Shown: piece by piece, positions 34,701 to 44,000 of the stretch
Numbering within the stretch: the first letter of the stretch is position 1
How the letters are laid out: each line of letters begins with the position of its first letter
Assembly (NCBI GenBank): GCA_002118135.1
Contig: BDIU01000131.1
Location: forward strand, 62,001-126,000
From: Trebouxia sp. TZW2008
Lineage: Eukaryota > Chlorophyta > Trebouxiophyceae > Trebouxiales > Trebouxiaceae
Length of the DNA stretch: 64,000 nucleotides
Direction: 5' to 3'
The notes under the pieces: model-generated
What the model saw: only the letters and a program-made list of their open reading frames with translations
Database searches by the model: none
Told to the model about the DNA's origin: nothing
Made by a program: the position numbers and the translations under genes

Positions 34701-37531
34701 CTCAGCAGCACACTGTGCTTGTGACACAAATCGCCAAGCCCTGCTAAGCTTTGATGCACACCAGTACTGCTCTCTCCCTGCAATGCGACGGACAAATATA
34801 GCTGTTGGCAACTGCTCCGTGCACAAGAATGGCCCATTACGTGTCTCCGATCAGCAAAGCATCATGCTTGTGACACAAGTCTTCCAATCCGGCTAAGCTC
34901 TGATGGATTCCAGTGCTGCTCTCACTCTGCGAATCAGGAATCACTTGAGTCCATCGCAATTGCTTAGTCATCTACATGCCCTGTGCTGGTCAAAGTTTGT
35001 GATGCAATGGGAAAGAAGGTTGACTAAGCCAACATTGGAGCAGTGTAGCTGACTTATGTTCAGCTCTTAGAGCAACGGAGCTTGTTGGGGCCAGGACGGG
35101 CTGGGGGGAGGGGTCAGCAGGGGTCAGGGGATTGGGGCTATGGGGTCACAAGGGAAACAGGGGTGGCTGACCTGACATAGAAACAGTGCAGCTGGCTTGT
35201 GCTGCTCCAATGTTGCCTTTATGTCATCCAGCTTCACAGCAGCTGCTGGTGGGGACTCTATGTTGATCACCTTACCTGCACATTGTAAAAATCATGTAGC
35301 AGCTACAGTCACTCTGACAGTTACATTTGAGCAAAAATATGGTGTTGTTTGGAGCAGCTGCTGGTGGGGACTCTATATTCATCACCTTGCCTGCGCAACG
35401 TGCATGCCAATTCTTGACAAGCTCTTGTTATAAGGACAGTCAAGATGAGGACGTTCTTACTGTATCATGCAGTTCAGGAGAGGTCAGTGCATGGTGACTG
35501 CATAGTACTTGTTTGTAAGAACACTCAGGGTACGACACAGAATTATTTAGGGCTTGACCTGAATTCTGCCTGCAAATGCAGTATTTGCAGACCTGTATAC
35601 ACGGTCATTTTCAGGAGAAACAATTGTTTTGAGCTTTTGAGAGCTAGGTGCATGTATGGAACCTTACATATATTGAAGATTCCAACCAAAAGTTGTTGCA
35701 GGGACTGAAAACCTTCAAGAATCACTCCAATTGACTGACATCAAGAGATGTATTGGGGCAAATGAGCACCAAATACATAGTTATTGCATCAAACCCCCTC
35801 ATGCTTGCTAGCCTGGCTCCAACAGCAAGAGAGAACAATTGTGCACTTGTCAACAAATCATTGTCATTATGCTGCCAAACACAGATTACTGACCCACCGG
35901 CTTAGTCAACTGAGTCAGCAGGGGTGCTGCAGGGGCGCTGCAGGGGTTCTGCAGCAGTTCTGCAGAGTTTCTGCAGCAGTTCTGCACGTAAATCAATACT
36001 GCATAGTTCTGCTAGGTCAGTGCAGGGATTTGGCAAGTGCCTTGCAGAAAGTTCTGCAATTCTGCCTGCAACATTCTGCACGGGGGTAATTCTGCCTGCG
36101 CTGTACCCTGAGAACACTTGGAACCAGATGCATCTGTTGAATGAAGAGAATACTGCACAGTTGACTGGCTGTAAGAGATCTTTGAAGAACATGAGTATTT
36201 GCTCAAATGCAAGGAAGCAGGGCTTTCAGAGTGTAGAGCTATCCTACAGCAACGTTGATGGCCAGCAAACTGGTGTGCAGATTCTTCTATCAGGAGGGTT
36301 TGCGTGGAGAAGTTGAGCAAGACCTAGTATGGTAAGACATACCTCCATATCTCTCAGACAAGTCACAGACACGCTGTCCCCAGATTCCAGAAGTGGCCAC
36401 CGCTATGCTCTCTCCTGGCTCAATGCAATTTGCAATGGCTGCTTCCATGCCAGCATGCCCTGTGCCACTCACCTGAAATGAAGAAAAATAATGTGCCTTT
36501 CAGATATATGAAGAAGAAACGAAAGAAGAAGAAGTGGTGATGACAAGAGAAGACGAGTGTGGTGAAGAAGAGGAGGGACCAGAATGACTGGCTTGCCCTG
36601 TGCCGCTCACCTGCATCAACACATTGCGACATCTGAGTGTGCATGAAACCATGAGCATGGTCTGAAGAAGAAGTGAGACAAAATGTACATAGAACATGCT
36701 GAATGAAGAGTTACCTGCAGAAGCAGAGGAGGGACATATTGCGATTTGCAGAATTCATGCAAGCTCATGCGAGAAAGCTCATATCTTGATGCTTAATACC
36801 AATGATTGTCACACAGTGGTTCGAGCTATGCTCGCGTGATGCAAACATTGAGACTTTTTCAAACGTGAAATCAACATGCATTGTGTCGGAGTGAGGCTCT
36901 GAACAGTCCACGACTTGATGCAGACACATGATCTGCAGCAAGACCTACAACATGACAGCACCAACAGAGCCAGCACCAAAAGCATGTATTGTGAGAGAGT
37001 CTGATTAGCATGCAGCTTCATGTCAAGAGGCTTGTTTCCAGCAGCACGTATTGTGAGGTAGCCTCGGTCACAGTATTGTGCAGGACCGTATAGGAGGCTG
37101 TACATAGGTAGGAGATGTTTTGAGTTTTGTTGTACCAGCAGCACGTATTGTGAGGTAGTCTGGAACAGGTAGCGCAAGCCCTGTTGAATCTCATCCATGA
37201 TGGCAAGGAACGGGGGATGCAAGTGGCCTAGCAGGGGAAGGGCTTGAGCTGTAAGGACCCTGGGATGAGCGTTGGTGGGACCAGGTCCCATCAGCGTTCT
37301 AGTTGGCACCTGCGTGCCAGAGATGCCAGGTTTGCTGAGCGTGAGATGGCCATGTGGCAGCTCAAGCCTTGGTGGGGACTGCTTCAAAGCTAGCGGGATC
37401 AGTCCACTAGATCGCGAGGTGGAATTCGATACCTTGAGCGGCGAAGGGCTGGCTCTGTCTTTCTCAGAGATCTTGTGCACGGTCTCGCCTTGCCGCTGGC
37501 TATATTCGCTGTTGTCTACAGGTTGAGCCAT
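31763..37531 (-). CDS. AGXT: Alanine/serine-glyoxylate aminotransferase (PLP class V)
   Basis: Seven exons: 37531-37136, 36472-36343, 35275-35172, 34488-34308, 33769-33613, 32978-32737, 31938-31763 (about 461 residues). From residue about 79 the protein follows the family closely: [70 protein letters not shown] (the Lys forms the PLP Schiff base), [36 protein letters not shown]. It transfers the amino group of alanine or serine to glyoxylate, making glycine in photorespiration. A Ser/Lys/Pro-rich extension of about 78 residues precedes the conserved part, and the C-terminus (NESRVNYP) has no PTS1-type signal. I therefore infer a mitochondrial rather than peroxisomal location. The donor after 34308 is GC (CCAG|GCAAGT). 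The in-frame TTG further upstream is not a start; ATG at 37531 is chosen. Confidence 0.93.
32012..32255 (-). repeat. Two decayed copies of the 5' edge of the last aminotransferase exon
   Basis: CACGCCACACTTGACCAGCG, followed by CTAGGGC, is perfectly conserved in the exon (31906-31932) and in copies ending near 32105 and 32250. Spacing is about 155-165 bases. The copies have frameshifts further in. Confidence 0.8.
33335..33612 (-). repeat. Echo array of the 3' edge of aminotransferase exon 33769-33613
   Basis: A longer copy at 33395-33490 repeats the [17 protein letters not shown] region with errors. Shorter fragments (GTAGACAC, GTCTACTCACCA) recur at about 33340, 33385, 33500, 33530, 33575 and 33600. 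The donor with its flanking GTAGACA is thus repeated about six times. Confidence 0.65.
33850..33912 (-). repeat. Decayed copy of the 5' edge of aminotransferase exon 33769-33613
   Basis: CCCCTTCAGCTTCTGCATCG and CCTGCTCACGCATGAACAAGG repeat 33720-33762, coding [11 protein letters not shown], with acceptor remnants. Confidence 0.6.
34063..34935 (-). repeat. Echoes of aminotransferase exon 34488-34308: one 3' copy, three 5' copies
   Basis: The 3' edge (KCLSAPP) is copied at about 34085-34120. The 5' edge ([21 protein letters not shown] with acceptor) is copied at 34565-34640, 34705-34780 and 34860-34930. With the true exon this makes four units spaced about 145-150 bases. Substitutions accumulate and none has a donor. 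Confidence 0.8.
35350..35398 (-). repeat. Decayed copy of the 5' edge of aminotransferase exon 35275-35172
   Basis: GCAGCTGCTGGTGGGGACTC followed by TATATTCATCACCTTGCCTG closely matches 35239-35278, including the acceptor. Confidence 0.7.
36969..37062 (-). repeat. Two copies of the 3' edge of aminotransferase exon 37531-37136
   Basis: CAGCACGTATTGTGAGGTAG at 37040-37060 repeats 37137-37156 exactly. A weaker copy lies at 36969-37000. In both the GTAC donor has changed. Confidence 0.65.
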
Positions 37532-38668
37532 CGTGCTTTTCTGTTCTGGTACGGAATGAGATCTGAACAATGTCCTCAAGACTGCTGCTCAGCACTGCAA
37601 GAAAGATCACATTGCTTAGGCAAGTATATCTGCGATTGACGCATCCGCCAACACCTGCCCGCATGCACTGCATGCAGATGTGCACTGATCAGTTGAACGA
37701 TAGCAATCACCTGCAGCGACTGCCCAGCGCAAGCTCTTAGTTGGCTGCGATTGATTAATCGAGCTATGCAGGTCTTTGACTTCGCTGCAACATATTGTCT
37801 GTGCCTGTCTGGAGCGGTGTTGGCATCAGTCATGGTTAAAAGCCAGCCTGGCATCACGTGACATCTTGGGATTCGCTGGCTGCTTTTTTGCGACTTTCAA
37901 GAGCAAGGCACAACAACCATCACGTTTGAGGTGCCTTCAAAACATTTTCATTAGCGTCCCAGCCTGAGTGCAGCCTGTGCTAACAGCAGACATTCGATGC
38001 AAAATTTGCATCAAAACATGCGCAATGCTGCGTAGTTTTGTCTCTTGACCTCAGCATTCCATGGCATGACCTGTCTACCACTGACCACTTCAAATGCCCA
38101 TCCTCCTTTGCTGGATGTAGGGGCCTGCAAACGGTATGGCTTGCGCACAAGGCAAGACTACCAAATTGCATGCATGCAACGATTCATATTCTGCCCAAAT
38201 TTCGATGCTGAAACCGTCTCTTGTCCCGACGTTGTCTGCTGCAGAGCCTTTAATGCACGGCGCTGAGGTTCTTACGTTTTGGACGTTGCTTTGACTTATG
38301 TCTGCTCGTCAGCACAAAGGCCTTCAAGGCCTCGCGGTCGTCCTTGACGAGCTTTGAGATCTACCCATAACTGTCGAGGCGAAGGTGCGACAGCTGCACT
38401 GCTGAGGCTGTTGAGTGGAGCTCCCTCTGCATTCCTTTTTTCACAAGTCCGCGAGGAGGCTGAGGTTGTTTGAGACTCCGGTTGTCTCGCCATAGGTACA
38501 GTCCTCAAAGCTCATGTGCAGACCTGCTTCTGTTGTGACACCAGCTTTTGTGGGTCAAACACAAGGGACGACTCAGTGTTTGTGCTCAGGATGCAGCACC
38601 TTCAGTCCCTGGTTACAAAGTCCTGTTCGTTTGAAGTCCTCATGACCAGATAGCTTGACAGCACCCCA
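37532..38668. promoter_or_regulatory. Divergent intergenic region between the aminotransferase and the GT61 gene
   Basis: The two start codons face away from each other across 1.1 kb. No exon is recognised, although 5' untranslated exons are possible. The region must contain both promoters; no specific element can be identified by eye. Confidence 0.45.
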
Positions 38669-40318
38669 ATGCCAAGGACCCCAAAGGCCTTTCAGCGTCA
38701 AGTCAACGGCGCCTTACTGCTGAAGGCACTTGCAGTAGCTGCTGTGCTTGCCATCTGCCTGCTGGCTGCAACACGCTCAAGCTCAGCCCGTACACAAGCC
38801 TCAACATATGCTGACACCCAGATCAGCAAGTTGCAACCAGAAATCACATCCCACAGCCAAGGCATCAACGCCGAAACTGGAGTCAAACCAGATGAGCCAA
38901 CCACAGGAGAGATCTTTGACGCTGTAGCTGTCACTCAGAATTCAAAAGCCCTTGAGCAAGGCGACGCAAAAACTGCAGCGCTACAAACCGACACAAAAGA
39001 AGTTAGCAGACAAGCTGATGAGTTTAAAGCGGCAGAGGTTTCCCTCCAAGCAGAGTTGGAGGCTGAGCGGATGCTGATTTCCCGCCAAGCTGGCTTCGTT
39101 CAGAATCTAGTGTACTTCAATGACCCAGATGTGATGGCAGAGCTCGGTTGCCCAGAAATGGACTTTTCAGAAATACCCAGAAACTACACTTGCTTTTATC
39201 AAGATCCCAACACAAGGTATAAGAGGATCGCAAAAGATTGGCGGGATGAGGACACTGGGTGTGCAGCTGTCTTTCGCCCTTTGCCAGCTGATTTTGGACG
39301 GCCTTGGTGCGTTCAAAATACACCAGCCATTAACAGCAAAGTCGAGAATGCTTTACAAAAGGTGCATGCTTCACAGACGCTACATCTGGGGAAGACTTTG
39401 TTGGTTGGTATGCTATCTGGCCCAAACCCCACGCATCAGCTCAACATCCATTTCTACAATATTTACTCATGGATGAAGGAGAATCAAATCCAAATGGGCG
39501 ATTTGGAGCTGGTTGTGGATTGTCAGGAACCTGCAAGGTGTATGGGCCCTTATGGGACTGGGTTGGCCAGGGCTTTTGGCACTCTTAGGCTTTTGCCTCA
39601 ACTGCCCGCAGTGACCATGTTTGATCAGGTGACGTTTTCCATGCCTGTAGGGTTTCCTTTCGATATCCACAAGTATGAGCTAGATAAAACCCTAGATTGC
39701 AAGTTTCTAGAGCTGACTTGGGCTGTCAAGCAGCACTATGGCATAGACCCTATGCAAAATGCTGACCCTAAGCGAATTATACTAGCTACCAGGAAACCTG
39801 ACGAAAGTCGTGCGCTGAGCAATGCTGCAGAGTTGCAAACCGCACTTCAAGCAAATGGCTTCAATGTCAGCACCATCACATTTGGCGAGCTGACATTCAA
39901 GCAGCAGTTGCTTGCAGTTTCTAATGCAGCTGTGCTTGTTGGAGTGACAGGTTCTGATCTGATGAATCTTGTGTTTCTGCCAATTTCTGGGTCCATAGTC
40001 GAAATTTTCCCTGTGGCTCAAGGTCAGCAGGTTTTCACCCCTGAGTTATGGAATCTTGCTCACATGGTGGGTAAGAATCATCTCAAGTATGTGTCCCCAT
40101 ACAATAGTACGTTGATGAAAGACTCAGAGGGGAATGTGATAGGAGATAAACCAGTGCATCAAACTAAAGCAACTGATGTGCATGTGCCTGGTCTTGTTGC
40201 TTTAATTCAGGCAGCAGCTTTGGCAGCAAATGCAGACAATGTTGTGTGGAACAGAATGTCTATAGAGCCCCATTCTAGTGGAAAAGGCATCAAATGTTGG
40301 GACAGGACTATTACATGA
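38669..40318 (+). CDS. GT61-family glycosyltransferase, type II Golgi membrane protein, intronless
   Basis: A single open frame of 549 codons, complete from ATG to TGA. A short cytosolic N-terminus is followed by a signal-anchor helix at residues about 15-35 (ALLLKALAVAAVLAICLLAA), then a stem region with coiled-coil tendency to about residue 130. The catalytic region shows the GT61/DUF563 pattern: a Cys-containing N-terminal part, RRIILATRKPDES-like phosphate/nucleotide-binding turn (here KRIILATRKPDE) and the closing block VLVGVTGSDLMNLVFLP at about 418-435. Family members transfer xylose, arabinose or GlcNAc to glycans in the Golgi/ER. The usual HGAxLxN has Thr in place of His here, so the donor or activity may differ. 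It is the only intronless gene in the window, which may indicate a retrocopy origin. Confidence 0.85.
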   Translation: MPRTPKAFQRQVNGALLLKALAVAAVLAICLLAATRSSSARTQASTYADTQISKLQPEITSHSQGINAETGVKPDEPTTGEIFDAVAVTQNSKALEQGDAKTAALQTDTKEVSRQADEFKAAEVSLQAELEAERMLISRQAGFVQNLVYFNDPDVMAELGCPEMDFSEIPRNYTCFYQDPNTRYKRIAKDWRDEDTGCAAVFRPLPADFGRPWCVQNTPAINSKVENALQKVHASQTLHLGKTLLVGMLSGPNPTHQLNIHFYNIYSWMKENQIQMGDLELVVDCQEPARCMGPYGTGLARAFGTLRLLPQLPAVTMFDQVTFSMPVGFPFDIHKYELDKTLDCKFLELTWAVKQHYGIDPMQNADPKRIILATRKPDESRALSNAAELQTALQANGFNVSTITFGELTFKQQLLAVSNAAVLVGVTGSDLMNLVFLPISGSIVEIFPVAQGQQVFTPELWNLAHMVGKNHLKYVSPYNSTLMKDSEGNVIGDKPVHQTKATDVHVPGLVALIQAAALAANADNVVWNRMSIEPHSSGKGIKCWDRTIT

Positions 40319-40488
40319 CACATTTTTGCTCTGTGATGTGGTGTATGAAGCTATGAGTTAAGAAATTGACCTCAGTTGCAGTGCGTTAGTGAGCACGGTA
40401 CAAAAACTGTGTGCAGCATCATGTCGTGACCTCATTTGATCTGCACCACGTGCTCCAAATGCAACGTGATTGTGCTCTTCATGTGCGC

Positions 40489-40499
40489 TTACACTGTAA
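40489..40499. terminator. Overlapping convergent poly(A) signals (TTACACTGTAA)
   Basis: TGTAA at 40495-40499 lies 177 bases after the stop of the GT61 gene. TTACA at 40489-40493 is the same signal read on the minus strand, 509 bases after the stop of the convergent Cys-rich gene at 41002. The two form a near-palindrome separated by one base and could serve both transcripts. Confidence 0.5.
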
Positions 40500-41001
40500 T
40501 TTATTATACATAACCGTCTGGGGCCATCCAGGCCTTGGTAGACTTGAACCTTCAAACGGCTAAGCCTTGCAATCAGTAATGGCCGTGACAACACAAACTG
40601 CAACTTCGCAGCCAGTTGTGCGGCTTGCCTCGACCTCACAACTCAAACATGCACAAAGGGATGCCTTGCATTTTGAAAATGTTCCAAACATTGCTAATAT
40701 GATGCTAACAGGTGTGGTCTGACCAAAGTTCAGCTAGGCTGCAACCCAGATTTGCCTAACAACCAAACAACACAGAATCTGGAAAGATGAGCAGCTGCTC
40801 TGCCCAACTCCTGAAGGTCGATACACAAGGCATACTCAGGATCAACTGGCCGAAATGCTCTACAAATCAACACTAATGCAGGCTTGAGACCTTTGCAATC
40901 TGCAGATCTCCCTGTCAGCTGTCTCAAACGGGGGCGTTTCAGGGTCCGGGTTTTCCACTGTCATAACCCTAACAAAATCACCCCTCTGTACTTCCCATAC
41001 T

Positions 41002-44000
41002 TCAGATGCGCGCCTTGGCCAGTGACAAGAACTTGTTCAGTAGCAAGGGAGGCAGTCCTTGAGGCTCCAAAGCAGCGCACAGCCAGTCCAACTGCAACCA
41101 CTGTAAGTCAGGGAGGCTGGTCACCCTCTGACTGCGCAAGTAGTCTGACACCGCTCCAACAGCTTCCTGCCCAGCTGCTGACTCGAACACATCCTTCACC
41201 AGGCGGGCAACTGCACAACAGATGCAGAGTGTCAGCTTGAGCTGAGAGAACTGTTTGGGGAGCATTTGAGGCTAGAAGACAGCTGCTGCAGATTCGGCCC
41301 AGCTACAGACACGGCCACCTTCTTCGCCAAGCGGGCAACTGCACAGCACAGTCAGGGTGTCATTGCCTCCCGATGTTTTGAATACAATCTGGGACTGACA
41401 AAGTAAAGCCTTGGTGCAGCAAAGCCAATCCAGCTGCAACCACTGTAAATCAGGGAGGCTGGTCACCCTCTGACTGCGCAAGTAGTCTGACATTGCTCCA
41501 ATGGCTTCCTGCCCAGCTGCTGACTCAAACACATCTTTCACCAGGCGAGCAACTGAATGATAAATAACAAAGTCACTTCAATGCAAAGACTGAACCTGAC
41601 TGCGCAAGTAGTCTGACACCGCTCCAACAGCTTCCTGTTAGCTGCTGGCTCAAAACGTGTCTTTCACCAGGCGAGCACAGTCCTTGACTCAGCTGCAAAG
41701 TAGTACGTATGTTGTGTCCAGCAGTATCCAGGCCAATGCATCAATACGCATGTCTCAAGTTTCACAGCAGCACTGATGACTGATTGGCTTTGTTCAGCCA
41801 CACTCCAGCCTGAGCACAGGGACAACCTGCCTGAGAGCTTACGAAACAGGCATTGGGATTGACACGCTGCCTCCCAGAGCAGTGCAACTCTGCAGCTTTA
41901 CTAAGACCAGAAGCAGACAACATGAAAATTGTGACTTTGATCCAAATCGCTTTTTAATTCTGCCTCCAAAGCACCAAACACGCACTTGACTCTTCAGATT
42001 GTTGAGTGTGCCGGTCGTGTGCAAAGCATGCTTTGAACTCAATTATTAGAGGGGGCAGGGCCTGTTCACCTTCAGGGGGAAGGGCAGGGGCAGGTTTGTC
42101 AAGGGCCCTAGCTGCCATGGAAGGGGACAAGGGACCCAGGGGGCCTCCCCCTGGCACCCCCCCAAGACCCAGGGGCATACCCCCTCCAGACAACAAGTCA
42201 GGCAGAGGGCTGTTGCGGGCAGGCCCTTGCCCTGATGTGTCCACGGGGGCACTTGCAGGGTGGCCCTGCAGAACAAAATGGCTATGTTGGTGAAGAAGCA
42301 GAAGACCAGCTCCACTTTTATCCCAGACTTAATTCTTACATGAGCCAGTGAATACTGAATGATTAAGAAAATCCTCCTAGGGCTGTGGTGTCTGCAAGCC
42401 ACACGTGTTTTGCAGATGTCATGAGCATGCCAGATGCTTACATGACAGGGCACCAGTGACTCCAGTATAGACTGCACGCACACTGAGATGCATGAACAAA
42501 GACAGGACTGGATGAACAAAGGCACCACCAGAAGATCAATCACAGCATGCAAAATCAAGGAAGCACTGCACTCAAGGCCAAGAGGGAGACACAACGCCAT
42601 TGAACAAAAGCAATAAACCAAACCCCAAAAGACACGTTAAAGAAGTCTCAACAGAATTCCAAAGAGATACAATCGACACTTAAAAATTTGTGTCAAACAC
42701 CACATCAATGGCAATTGTCACCTTCAGCAATGCAACTTGGGCTCTGATATCAGCTGGCAGCCTTTTCAGCTCTCTGTACTTTCTCTTCCCTGAGTCGCCT
42801 GCACACATATACAGGCATCTTCATCCGAGTGCCCTGTCCAAGATGTTGAACAGAAATTAGCAAGCCACCTAGCAGGAGAGCAGGGTGATTCAAGAGCAAC
42901 TGTCAGTAAGGCTTACTGTTGAGCATGTCTGGGCCTGGCTGCATGTCTGGAGTGCCAGCAGGGGAGGCAATACCAATATTGCCGAACCAACCCATGGCAT
43001 TCAACTGCCCGTGACGAGCCTACAGCATTGTGTCACAAATCAATCATTCTGCCAATGCATGAAATGATCAAGTAAACACGCAGTCAGCTTCTGGATCATG
43101 TAAGCAACGGATCAAAGGTTCTTCCCTTGCACTGGCAACCCTTGCACTGGCAACCCTTGCACTGGCAAGGGAAGCAAAACCAATATTGCCAAATCAACCC
43201 ATGGCATTCAGTTGTCCATGGCAAGCCTGTTACATTGTGCAATCAATCAAGGGTTCTGTCTGTGGGTTGTGATCAACCAGTCATTACACAGTTGATCTGT
43301 AATCCTTGAATGAGCAGTCTGCAAGACAAGCAGGTATGCATTGACCAATCAAGAATGCATTGGTCAGCTGTGAATGCAGGTTTTTGCCAGTGATCAGGCC
43401 TAACTGTGTTGTGCTGGTGGCATGAAATGAGCTGGGGCATTTGCTGTACCTGCGTTCTCTGAGCGTAAGATGATCTACTGTCTGCATCCCCTTCTACCCA
43501 CTTGCCAGCTCCTGGACACCTACATTGCATTAGTCATGTGTAAGGTATGAACTCTAAATGTGAACCATGTAGCATGAGATCATGGAATCAGCGGAGTGCA
43601 TGTGTTTCAGGTACAGTAATGTCTCGCTATGATGACTGCACTGGTCACCAGGAAAAATGTCCTTACATCGAGTTGTCTGTACTCAGAAGCACCATTGTAG
43701 TCAGAATGCATTGCTTGGTTCCCAGTTGCATTTTTCCTTGCGTCAAGAATGTCCTTATATCAAGTTTCCTGACATCAAAAGATGGCTGCACTGGTCCTGC
43801 ATGCAGGTTTTGACCTCAACCCGAGGCAGATGCAGAATTTTGGGATCCAGAAAGCCAGCAAGGGCGTGCTGGGCAGAATACTCCAGTCCCAGCCAGCATT
43901 GCTGTTATGAGTGTGTTGAGCAGTCAAACACGCATTTACATGCATGTACAGAAAGATTGATCAATGACCTGTTTGAAGAATGTCAAGCGCTTGCTAGCGT

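Noticed and set aside
41839..41910. Possible exon with a strong acceptor (TTCTGGTCTTAG) reading KLQSCTALGGSVSIPMPV
   Set aside because: It enters in phase 1 but leaves in phase 2, while the last exon needs phase 1. The preceding exon joins the last exon directly.
42046..42621. 191-codon minus-strand open frame
   Set aside because: Mostly intron plus the wrong frame of the Gly/Pro-rich exon; the exon frame (GHPASAPVDTSGQGPARN) has matching phases on both sides.
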